Shown piece by piece: positions 1 through 8,721 of a stretch of DNA of 9,918 nt; position 1 is the first letter of the stretch; each line of letters starts with the position of its first letter. A program made the translations under genes and the position numbers. The notes under the pieces are model-generated. The model worked only from the letters and a program-made list of their open reading frames with translations. It was not told where the DNA came from and ran no database searches. This stretch comes from Bacillota bacterium. GTDB lineage: Bacteria; Bacillota; Clostridia; Oscillospirales; Oscillospiraceae. The stretch covers positions 1 through 9,918 of the forward strand of contig JAKOSQ010000324.1 of NCBI GenBank assembly GCA_029777215.1, in the 5' to 3' direction.

Positions 1-148
<148 letters not shown>

Positions 149-370
149 ATAGTATCTTAGCTGCCGAAGCAGTTAAAATCATTTTACGAGTCAATCACTT
201 GTGCTCGTTTTAAAAGAAATTTTTTCGTCTTTTCTTGACGTAGAAGTCCTCATTATCTCAGGTGCTTATTTGCATAAGCTGTCAAAATCATGGTTTATGA
301 TTTTGCCATACATTGTTTAATTTACAAGGTACACACCCGGTCGTTCCGACCGGGGCTGCTCTCGCAGCGG
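149..370 (-). other. rRNA operon leader with serial hairpins
   Basis: This is the transcribed spacer between the inferred P2 start (about 370) and the 16S gene. In transcript order it can fold into: GCTGC-GAGA-GCAGC (368-355, a GNRA-type loop); an 8-bp GC stem CCCGGTCG/CGACCGGG with a 3-nt loop (354-336); a 9-bp AT-rich stem with a 5-nt loop (305-283); GCTTAT/ATAAGC with a 4-nt loop (279-264); ACGAG/CTCGT (208-186); and a stem closed by a C(UUCG)G loop (176-157) just before 16S. Such leaders take part in antitermination, 16S folding and RNase III processing. The partner strand for processing lies outside the window. No coding capacity is credible here. Confidence 0.7.
207..220 (-). promoter_or_regulatory. 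boxA-like antitermination element
   Basis: The minus strand reads ATTTCTTTTAAAAC in the rRNA leader. This shares TTCTTT-AAAAC with the boxA element of Bacillus rRNA leaders as I recall it (TGTTCTTTGAAAACT). boxA RNA binds NusB/NusE (S10) to make polymerase resistant to Rho-dependent termination. The position, about 60 nt upstream of 16S, is right for boxA. The match is partial, so this is a candidate. Confidence 0.4.
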
Positions 371-376
371 ATCTTT

Positions 377-405
377 ATCATAACACATCGGAAAGTCTTT
401 GTCAA
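377..405 (-). promoter_or_regulatory. rRNA promoter P2 (proximal)
   Basis: On the minus strand, -35 TTGACA (405-400) and -10 TATGAT (382-377) are separated by exactly 17 nt. This is a perfect -35 and a 5/6 -10 for the housekeeping sigma factor. The expected start is near 370, where the leader begins with two stable hairpins. It is the downstream member of a tandem pair driving the 16S operon. Confidence 0.88.
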
Positions 406-462
406 GAACTTTTTTTACCCGATCGTGCATGTTTTCGGACTCGCTCTCGCCAGAGCTTGTTT

Positions 463-491
463 ATAATAACACCGGGAGCCTTGGTTGTCAA
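463..491 (-). promoter_or_regulatory. rRNA promoter P1 (distal)
   Basis: On the minus strand, -35 TTGACA (491-486) and -10 TATTAT (468-463) are separated by 17 nt. The expected start is near 456, where a short hairpin GCTCT/AGAGC (456-443) follows. P1 lies 86 bp upstream of P2 with the same spacing. Tandem rRNA promoters of this kind are usual in Firmicutes and allow growth-rate control. Confidence 0.88.
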
Positions 492-540
492 CCCTTTTAT
501 GCCTTGTTTTTTCGTTTTTTATTACTTTTTTGTTTCTTCG
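492..540 (-). promoter_or_regulatory. A-tract UP-like element behind P1
   Basis: Just upstream of the P1 -35, the minus strand is almost pure A/T, with three six-base A-tracts (531-526, 520-515 and 512-507) spaced roughly one helical turn apart. In a GC-rich genome this stands out. It fits an UP element bound by the polymerase alpha-subunit C-terminal domains, and intrinsic curvature of the DNA. This is inferred from composition only. Confidence 0.55.
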
Positions 541-603
541 ATTTTTGGCGCAAAATCTTGTGGATTAACGTCGGCAAACACTCATTATCTTGATTTTGCG
601 TCG

Positions 604-643
604 AAAAGGACCGGCCGCATTGCTGTGTGCGTCCGGTCCTTTT
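604..643 (-). terminator. Rho-independent terminator of the prsA-like gene
   Basis: A perfect 11-bp inverted repeat AAAAGGACCGG / CCGGTCCTTTT (604-614 and 633-643) surrounds an 18-nt loop. On the minus strand it lies 17 nt after the stop codon of the lipoprotein gene and ends in a T-run. The A-run on the other arm makes it symmetrical, so it could stop transcripts in either direction. It separates the lipoprotein gene from the rRNA promoters. Confidence 0.88.
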
Positions 644-659
644 CTGCTTTTTGAGGCCC

Positions 660-1922
660 TTACGCGGCGGCTGAGACCGACGGCGAGGGCGATGCGGCGG
701 CTGAGACCGACGGCGAGGGCGATGCGGCGGGCGTCTCGCTCTCCGCAGCGGCCGCCTTAGCCTTTTTAAAGACCTTCGCGAGGCTGAGTTTATTATAGGT
801 GCGGGTATAGTCCACCTTCGCGTCCTTGGTCCAGGTCTCGGCCTCGGTGTTGAAAAGGGACTGCGCGACATAGTAACCGAGCTTCTTGGCCGTGTTGTCG
901 CTCGCGATCTCGACGGTCGCGTCGGCACTCAGCGGCAGGCGCAGCGCGATATGGTAGCCGTAGTCGGTCTCCACGACGTCGGAGACCTGGTTTTCGCCCA
1001 GTCCGCTCACAGCGGTCTCAAAGGTCGTGTCCATGGTCCCTTTTCCGGGGATAAAGGTATAGCCGTCCGCATAATACTGCGTTCCGGGGTCCTCGCCGTT
1101 CTGGGCGACGAGCTCGTCAAAACGCTTTTCGAGTGCGGCGGGGTCGGTAATGCCCTTGAGCTCCTTGTCGAGCTTGTCAGCGAGCGTCTTTTTTGCGGTC
1201 AGCGCGTCGCCGGTGAGGGCGTTGCCGTCCTTGTCCTTATTGGAGATGAGGAGGTTCTTGACGCGGACATAGCCGAGCTTGCCAGCCTCCTGCAGGATCT
1301 GGTCCTGCGAGAGCTTCGAGCCGTCCTCTCCGTACATGGTGGAGAGCAGGCGGTTATAAAGGAGATTCACCTCGTTGATGTGGTCGTAGAGGTCCTTGGA
1401 GAGATAGGCCTTCTGGAGGTAGGCGATGAAGGTCGCCTCGTTCCCGCCGCCATAGTTCTGAACATTCTGCTGCCAGGTGGACTCGAGCGAGGCCTTGTCC
1501 TCATCCGTGAGCGTGACGCCCTTTTCCTTGGCCTGCGCCTCGACGGCGGTATAATGCTTGATCGTGTCGAGCGCGCTGTCCTTGACATATTCCTCGTTGG
1601 TCTTGGTGTCGTCCGCGGCGCTCTTGGCCTTCCAGTCGGTAATCGCGCCGTAATACTGCTCCATGCTGCTCACGTCGTAGACGTACCAGTAGAAGAGCTC
1701 CGCCCAGGTGACGTCGATGCCGTCGACCGTGAACATGACCTTGTCCGCGTCATAGGTCGCGGCGCAGTCGCTGTAATCCATCTGGGTGCCGGACGTCGAG
1801 GTCTGGGCGCTGCCGCCCTTCTGCTCCTCGGCGTAGGAGCGCAGCTCGCTGCTCTGACAACCCGCGAGCAGTCCGCAGCCAAGGCTTGCCGCAAGGACAA
1901 GCGGTATGATCCGTTTTTTCAT
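660..1922 (-). CDS. prsA: Lipoprotein peptidyl-prolyl isomerase / foldase, PrsA-SurA type
   Basis: A 420-residue exported lipoprotein expected to sit on the outer face of the membrane and help secreted proteins fold. The N-terminus has a KKR basic start, a hydrophobic stretch and a lipobox LAGC with the acylated Cys22. Residues about 60-210 look like the helical SurA/PrsA chaperone region. Residues about 219-330 look like a parvulin domain (VRVKNLLIS at 219-227; the loop around 288-300; YGYHIAL at 321-327). The first conserved parvulin His appears to be Asn223, while His324 is kept, so isomerase activity is uncertain. The C-terminus is a Ser/Pro/Ala tail ending in two exact SPSPSVSAAA units (401-420). 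The start is supported by AAGGAG at 1934-1929, 6 nt before ATG. It lies 112 bp downstream of mfd; mfd beside a prsA-like gene is a common clostridial arrangement. The family is clear, the symbol less so. Confidence 0.85.
   Translation of the reverse strand: MKKRIIPLVLAASLGCGLLAGCQSSELRSYAEEQKGGSAQTSTSGTQMDYSDCAATYDADKVMFTVDGIDVTWAELFYWYVYDVSSMEQYYGAITDWKAKSAADDTKTNEEYVKDSALDTIKHYTAVEAQAKEKGVTLTDEDKASLESTWQQNVQNYGGGNEATFIAYLQKAYLSKDLYDHINEVNLLYNRLLSTMYGEDGSKLSQDQILQEAGKLGYVRVKNLLISNKDKDGNALTGDALTAKKTLADKLDKELKGITDPAALEKRFDELVAQNGEDPGTQYYADGYTFIPGKGTMDTTFETAVSGLGENQVSDVVETDYGYHIALRLPLSADATVEIASDNTAKKLGYYVAQSLFNTEAETWTKDAKVDYTRTYNKLSLAKVFKKAKAAAAESETPAASPSPSVSAAASPSPSVSAAA
664..730. repeat. 30-bp tandem repeat at the 3' end of the prsA-like gene
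   Basis: Two identical 30-bp units (664-693 and 694-723) are followed by 7 bases of a third (724-730). The unit is ten codons long, so the frame is kept, and it encodes SPSPSVSAAA twice at the protein C-terminus. Perfect identity points to recent slippage or duplication and to possible copy-number variation between strains. Confidence 0.95.
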
Positions 1923-1990
1923 TGTGTTCTCCTTATATTATATGTATCGCTTGCCTTCCGGCTGATCTGCACAAGTCGGTTAACTTTTTA

Positions 1991-2019
1991 ATGATAGCAC
2001 GCTGCGGCGATCATAACAA
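1991..2019 (-). promoter_or_regulatory. Promoter of the prsA-like gene
   Basis: On the minus strand, -35 TTGTTA (2019-2014, 4/6) and -10 TATCAT (1996-1991, 5/6) are separated by 17 nt. The inferred start near 1984 gives a leader of about 60 nt before the AAGGAG site. It lies just after the mfd stop codon, so the lipoprotein gene can be expressed independently. I see no strong terminator after mfd, so read-through from mfd is also possible. Confidence 0.6.
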
Positions 2020-2034
2020 GTCGAAATTGTAAAA

Positions 2035-5541
<3,507 letters not shown>

Positions 5542-5585
5542 GGCCGTTCCTTTCGGTTTTCCGCCGCGTGCGGCAGTTTTCTCCT

Positions 5586-5614
5586 ATCGTACGCTCTCAT
5601 ACTGTCAAAAGCAA
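5586..5614 (-). promoter_or_regulatory. Possible mfd promoter
   Basis: On the minus strand, TTGCTT (5614-5609) and TACGAT (5591-5586) are separated by 17 nt, about 45 nt before the mfd start codon. Both hexamers are weak matches. A perfect TTGACA at 5608-5603 overlaps the spacer but has no usable -10 at 16-18 nt. AT-rich DNA at 5640-5660 could supply another promoter. Confidence 0.3.
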
Positions 5615-5658
5615 GCGCAAAACGTCGAAATCGCCAGATACTTTATTATATATTATAG

Positions 5659-5687
5659 TTGAAATTCGAAGTGATTTTTGATATACT
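5659..5687 (+). promoter_or_regulatory. dnaA promoter
   Basis: -35 TTGAAA (5659-5664, 5/6) and -10 TATACT (5682-5687, 5/6) are separated by 17 nt, with a start expected near 5694 and a leader of about 84 nt. An AT-rich stretch (5641-5658) lies directly upstream. An inverted repeat TGATA-TACT-TATCA (5679-5692) covers the -10 and could be an operator. I found no good DnaA box here, so direct autoregulation by DnaA at this promoter is not evident. Confidence 0.75.
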
Positions 5688-5756
5688 TATCATATTCTAC
5701 TATGCCTTGAAATTTCCCGCAAAAAAGGCACGGCGCGATTTTTTTGAGCCTATTGC

Positions 5757-5764
5757 AAAAGGAG
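5757..5764 (+). promoter_or_regulatory. dnaA ribosome binding site
   Basis: AAAAGGAG lies 13 nt before ATG 5778 and 10 nt before the in-frame TTG 5775. The spacing to ATG is longer than usual, with a run of seven T in between (5770-5776). This site is what makes the dnaA start codon ambiguous. Confidence 0.65.
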
Positions 5765-5777
5765 TTCGGTTTTTTTG

Positions 5778-7094
5778 ATGAATTCAGTCACCGATGTCTG
5801 GAACAGCATTCTGGACATTCTTTCAAAGGAGCTCACGGCCACGTCCATCAACACCTGGTTTTCGGACTGCCGCCCTGTCGAGCTTTCAGATACCCGTCTC
5901 GTCCTCTACACGCCGACGGACTTCAAGCGCAACATCATCACCCAGCGCTATGCCGCGCCGATCACAACGGCGCTCACAGACCTCTTCTCCTGTCCCTTCG
6001 ATCTGCTGGTCCTCGCGGAGGACGAGCTCGACGACTACGAGAATACCTCCGAAAAGGACGACAGCCTGCCCGAGGTCGCGGGCTACACCTTCGACAAGTT
6101 CATTGTCGGCAACTCCAACAAATTCGCCCACGCCGCGGCCATTGCCGTCGCGGACAAGCCGGGCGAGGTCTATAACCCCCTCTTCATTTACGGCAACTCC
6201 GGGCTCGGCAAAACGCATCTGCTGCTCTCTATCGGGCAGCGCATCCACGAGTCGGAACCGAACGCCATGATCGCCTACGTCAAAGGCGACGACTTCACAA
6301 ATCAAATGGTCCAGTCCATCAAGGACAACACGCAGGAGGAATTCCGCAACAAATACCGCCACGTCGATCTGCTGCTCGTGGACGATATCCAGTTCATTGC
6401 CGGCAAAATCGGCGTGCAGGAGGAATTTTTCCACACCTTCAACAACCTCTACGAGGCCGGAAAACAGATCGTCATCACCTCCGACCGTCCCCCGATGGAG
6501 ATGGTCAAGCTCGAAGACCGTCTGCGCACGCGCTTTGAGGGCGGCCTCATGGCGGACATTCAGCCTCCGGATATGGAGACGCGCATGGCGATCATCCGCA
6601 ACAAGGCGGCCCAGCTCGGCATGGTATTGCCGGACGACGTCGTCAACTACATCGCGGACACCATCAAATCGAACATACGGCAGATTGAGGGCGTCGTCAA
6701 GCGCCTGACCGCCTACAACTCCATCATGGACGACGAGATCAACATCAGCGCCGCCAAGCGCGCGATCAAGGACGTCATCCGCGTCGGCGAATTCGTCCCA
6801 ACGCCGGACATCATCATCGAGGAGACCGCCCACTATTACTCCCTTGAGCCGGACGACCTGCGCGGCCAGCGCCGCACAAAAAACACCGCCATGGCCCGCC
6901 AGATCTCCATGTACCTCATGCGGAGCCTCACGAACCTCTCGCTCAAGGATATCGGCGAGCAGTACGAGGACCGAAACCATACCACCGTCCTGCAGTCCAT
7001 CCGCAAGGTCGAGGACCTCATCAGCCGCGACCCCTCCGTGAGCGCGACAATCCGCGACATCACGAGCAACATTAACACGATTCACGGGCAGTAA
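5778..7094 (+). CDS. dnaA: Chromosomal replication initiator DnaA
   Basis: A 438-residue AAA+ initiator that binds DnaA boxes, forms a filament at oriC and opens the duplex. Domain I spans about 1-80 (VWNSILDILSKEL near the start). A short acidic linker follows at 81-98 (EDELDDYENTSEKDD). Domain III carries Walker A GNSGLGKTH (139-147), Walker B LLLVDDIQF (198-206), sensor 1 VITSDRPP (232-239), an arginine finger within LRTRFEGG (249-256) and sensor 2 SNIRQIEG (298-305). Domain IV has the basic region RGQRRTKNTAMARQ (362-375) and the box-reading motif DRNHTTVLQS (398-407). That motif has Asn400 where E. coli has Asp433. The start is taken as ATG 5778; TTG 5775, which would add one residue, has closer ribosome-site spacing. 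oriC follows directly after the stop codon. Confidence 0.97.
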   Translation: MNSVTDVWNSILDILSKELTATSINTWFSDCRPVELSDTRLVLYTPTDFKRNIITQRYAAPITTALTDLFSCPFDLLVLAEDELDDYENTSEKDDSLPEVAGYTFDKFIVGNSNKFAHAAAIAVADKPGEVYNPLFIYGNSGLGKTHLLLSIGQRIHESEPNAMIAYVKGDDFTNQMVQSIKDNTQEEFRNKYRHVDLLLVDDIQFIAGKIGVQEEFFHTFNNLYEAGKQIVITSDRPPMEMVKLEDRLRTRFEGGLMADIQPPDMETRMAIIRNKAAQLGMVLPDDVVNYIADTIKSNIRQIEGVVKRLTAYNSIMDDEINISAAKRAIKDVIRVGEFVPTPDIIIEETAHYYSLEPDDLRGQRRTKNTAMARQISMYLMRSLTNLSLKDIGEQYEDRNHTTVLQSIRKVEDLISRDPSVSATIRDITSNINTIHGQ

Positions 7095-7128
7095 ACCCCC
7101 TCTTTCCGGTTACGGCGGCGGTCCCTTG

Positions 7129-7137
7129 TTTTCAACA
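7129..7137 (+). promoter_or_regulatory. DnaA box variant TTTTCAACA (1)
   Basis: TTTTCAACA fits the relaxed DnaA box TT(A/T)TC(C/A)ACA, with A instead of C at position 6. It is followed by TTTTT, making a 14-base sequence that recurs exactly at 7222-7235. Confidence 0.6.
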
Positions 7138-7165
7138 TTTTTCTGTTGGTTTTCGCAAACAGACC

Positions 7166-7174
7166 TGTTGAAAA
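7166..7174 (-). promoter_or_regulatory. DnaA box variant TTTTCAACA (2, inverted)
   Basis: The plus strand reads TGTTGAAAA, an exact inverted copy of the TTTTCAACA boxes at 7129 and 7222. Confidence 0.6.
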
Positions 7175-7204
7175 CTCCCTTCTCTGAAACTCCTGAATTT
7201 TCCA

Positions 7205-7213
7205 TGTTGTAAA
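7205..7213 (-). promoter_or_regulatory. Weak DnaA box TTTACAACA (inverted)
   Basis: The plus strand reads TGTTGTAAA; its complement TTTACAACA differs from the other boxes at one base (position 4). It faces the next box, whose TTTTCAACA starts at 7222. Confidence 0.4.
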
Positions 7214-7221
7214 GTTTTCAC

Positions 7222-7230
7222 TTTTCAACA
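7222..7230 (+). promoter_or_regulatory. DnaA box variant TTTTCAACA (3)
   Basis: Third exact copy of TTTTCAACA, again followed by TTTTT. It lies 47 bp before the TTTTGCACA box. Confidence 0.6.
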
Positions 7231-7276
7231 TTTTTGGCAACACCGCGATTTCCCTGTTTTCAAGCCCTCAGGCCAC

Positions 7277-7285
7277 TTTTGCACA
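7277..7285 (+). promoter_or_regulatory. DnaA box TTTTGCACA next to the unwinding element
   Basis: TTTTGCACA fits the strict consensus TT(A/T)TNCACA. It is the last box before the DnaA-trio tract, with a 10-nt T-rich gap, which is the position from which a DnaA filament would be loaded onto single-stranded DNA. Confidence 0.7.
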
Positions 7286-7346
7286 TCTTTTTCTTCTACT
7301 ACTAATTCTACTACCTTATATTCTCTCTAACTCTCTTTCTCTTTTA
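7282..7346 (+). other. G-free strand, probable DNA unwinding element
   Basis: Sixty-five consecutive bases of the plus strand contain no G and are mostly T and C, in a genome whose genes are G+C-rich. It begins at the end of the last DnaA box, contains the trios and the AT-rich TTATATT (7316-7322), and ends at the hairpin before dnaN. Position and composition suggest the melted region of the origin. Confidence 0.65.
7296..7313 (+). promoter_or_regulatory. DnaA-trio element
   Basis: The plus strand reads CTA CTA CTA ATT CTA CTA, six in-register trinucleotides. The complement reads TAG TAG AAT TAG TAG TAG. This closely resembles the B. subtilis trio tract as I remember it (CTACTATTACTTCTACTA). 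DnaA-trios bind the initiator on one strand and direct strand opening. Confidence 0.75.
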
Positions 7347-7351
7347 GAAAG
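7335..7351 (+). other. Hairpin in the dnaN leader
   Basis: CTTTCT (7335-7340) pairs with AGAAAG (7346-7351) around CTTTT; CTCT (7331-7334) and AGAG (7358-7361) can extend the stem past a bulge. It lies between the unwinding element and the dnaN ribosome site. There is no T-run after it, so it is not a standard terminator. Confidence 0.4.
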
Positions 7352-7387
7352 AAGCGGAGAGCGCCGGGTAGAAACGGAGGAACATCC

Positions 7388-8491
7388 ATGAAATTTACCT
7401 GCGAAAAATACCTGCTTCAAACCGCCGTGGCCACCGCCTCTCGAGCAGCCGCGTCGAAGAGTCCAAACCCCTCGCTGGAGGGTCTGCTCATTGAAGCCGC
7501 GAACGGCGTTAAAATCACGGGCTACGATCTCGTCAAGGGCATCTACACGAGTTTTCCGGCGGACGTCGCGGAGCCCGGCAGCGTCGTCATTACGGCGCGC
7601 TTGTTCGACAGCATCGTCCGCAGCCTGCCGGAGGACATCGTCACCGTTGTGTCGGACGACAACAACATGACCCGCATCACCTGCGGCAACGCGGACTTCT
7701 CCATCATGGGCATGTATTCAGACAGCTACCCCGAGCTCCCGTCTGTCGAGCACCAGAAATCTGTGGCTCTGCCGCAGAACACCCTGCGCGACATGATCGA
7801 CGAGACCATTTTCGCCGTGAGCGACAACGAGGCCCGGCCGGTCTATACCGGCGCGCTCTTTGAGATCGAGGGCGGCAAGCTCACCGTCGTAGCGGTGGAC
7901 GGCTACCGTCTCGCGATGCGCCGCGAAACGCCGGAGGCATCGACCATGGACGACTGCTCCTTTATCGCACCCGGCACGGCGCTGCTCGACCTCGAGAAAA
8001 TGTGCGCGGACAGCGAAGAGCCTGTCAAAATCATCGTCGGCGCCAAACACATATCCTTCTCGGTCGAAAACTGCGTGCTCATCACGCGCCGCCTCGAGGG
8101 CGAATTCCTCGACTACAAAAAAGCCATTCCGCCCGACTTCCAGTACCGCCTCAAGATTAGCCGGCAGGAATTTCTGCATGCGGTCGACCGCGTGTCCCTC
8201 ATCATCGACGACCGCGTCAAAAACCCGCTGCGCTGCACCTTTGGCCACGGCAAGCTCAGCATGTTCTGCATGACCGGCGTCGGCAAGGGCGAAGACGTCT
8301 GCGGTTTTGAGGGCGACGGCGGCGACCACGAGATCGGCTTTAACAACCGCTACCTGCAGGATGCGCTCAAGGCGGCCCCCAGCGACGAGCTGGAGATCTG
8401 CCTCAACAACGGCTCGTCCCCCTGTGTCATCGTTCCGCGGGACGGCAGCGACAAGTTCCTTTATATGATCCTGCCCGTGCGGCTGAAATAA
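7388..8491 (+). CDS. dnaN: DNA polymerase III beta subunit (sliding clamp)
   Basis: A 367-residue clamp that dimerises into a ring around DNA and tethers the replicative polymerase and repair proteins. The length is normal. The N-terminus [20 protein letters not shown] is the usual first strand and helix of clamp domain 1. Visible marks include DGYRLAMRR (171-179), part of the partner-peptide pocket in domain 2, [13 protein letters not shown] (236-248), and the C-terminal YMILPVRL (359-366), which also lines that pocket. The start is set by GGAGG at 7376-7380, 7 nt before ATG. It follows oriC and heads an apparent operon: the next gene starts 11 nt after its stop, with a ribosome site overlapping the stop codon. 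No clear dnaN promoter was found, so co-transcription with dnaA is likely. Confidence 0.97.
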   Translation: MKFTCEKYLLQTAVATASRAAASKSPNPSLEGLLIEAANGVKITGYDLVKGIYTSFPADVAEPGSVVITARLFDSIVRSLPEDIVTVVSDDNNMTRITCGNADFSIMGMYSDSYPELPSVEHQKSVALPQNTLRDMIDETIFAVSDNEARPVYTGALFEIEGGKLTVVAVDGYRLAMRRETPEASTMDDCSFIAPGTALLDLEKMCADSEEPVKIIVGAKHISFSVENCVLITRRLEGEFLDYKKAIPPDFQYRLKISRQEFLHAVDRVSLIIDDRVKNPLRCTFGHGKLSMFCMTGVGKGEDVCGFEGDGGDHEIGFNNRYLQDALKAAPSDELEICLNNGSSPCVIVPRDGSDKFLYMILPVRLK

Positions 8492-8502
8492 GGAGGACGC
8501 CC

Positions 8503-8721
8503 ATGCCCGAAAAAATTGAAATTCACACCGAATTTATCCGTCTCGACGCCCTGCTGAAGTTTACCGGCGCCGCCGAGACCGGCGGTGAGGCCAAGACCCT
8601 CATTCAGGACGGCGAAGTGACCGTCAACGGCGAGCCCTGCACGATGAGGACGAAAAAAATCCGCCCCGGCGACGTCGTCGCGCTTGGCGAGCAGAGCTTC
8701 GAGGTCGGTGCCGCGCAATGA
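8503..8721 (+). CDS. rlbA: S4-domain RNA-binding protein, YaaA/RlbA family
   Basis: A 72-residue protein that is essentially one S4 RNA-binding domain. [21 protein letters not shown] (about 11-31) gives the first helices, and [12 protein letters not shown] with KIRPGDVV (34-59) gives the turn and strands. Bacillus YaaA (RlbA), at the same position between dnaN and recF, is linked to ribosome assembly; the function here is inferred from family and position. The ribosome site AAGGAGG (8490-8496) overlaps the dnaN stop, 6 nt before ATG. Its stop overlaps the recF start (ATGA, 8718-8721), so the two are probably translationally coupled. Confidence 0.9.
   Translation: MPEKIEIHTEFIRLDALLKFTGAAETGGEAKTLIQDGEVTVNGEPCTMRTKKIRPGDVVALGEQSFEVGAAQ

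Larger units (their letters stand above)
7095..7387. other. oriC: Replication origin oriC (dnaA-dnaN intergenic region)
   Basis: A 293-bp non-coding gap between dnaA and dnaN, the usual place for a Firmicute origin. It is much richer in A/T than the flanking genes. It holds three exact TTTTCAACA boxes and one near-copy in both orientations, a TTTTGCACA box (7277-7285), a DnaA-trio tract (7296-7313) and a G-free strand (7282-7346) ending near the dnaN leader. The layout of box cluster, then box, then trios, then AT-rich DNA matches the known Bacillus subtilis basal unwinding system. I see no terminator after dnaA, so dnaN may be co-transcribed with it. Confidence 0.9.

Noticed and set aside
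244..288. A third rRNA promoter (TTGACA at 286-281 with GATAAT downstream on the minus strand)
   Set aside because: The spacing is about 22 nt, too long for a sigma-A promoter, and the interval is a hairpin within the leader.
559..567. TGTGGATTA, an 8/9 match to a reverse DnaA box, near the rRNA promoters
   Set aside because: The mismatch falls at a conserved position (second T), there is no cluster around it, and a single 8/9 match is expected by chance in a window of this size.
313..654. A 113-codon open frame on the plus strand across the rRNA promoter region
   Set aside because: It overlaps both rRNA promoters and the terminator, its translation has no recognisable domain, and there is no ribosome site before its ATG.
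951..1991. A 346-codon open frame antisense to the prsA-like gene
   Set aside because: It covers the lipoprotein gene and its upstream region, has no ribosome site, and has a composition typical of a reverse-strand shadow.
5697..5702. CTACTA after the dnaA promoter as a second DnaA-trio tract
   Set aside because: Only two trinucleotides and no DnaA box next to it.
5703..5730. TGCCTT/AAGGCA stem in the dnaA leader as a terminator or riboswitch
   Set aside because: Only 6 bp with a 16-nt loop and no conserved riboswitch core; the T-run at 5739-5745 is too far from the stem.
5886..7085. A 399-codon open frame antisense to dnaA
   Set aside because: Mirror image of a highly conserved dnaA; no domain, no promoter and no ribosome site.
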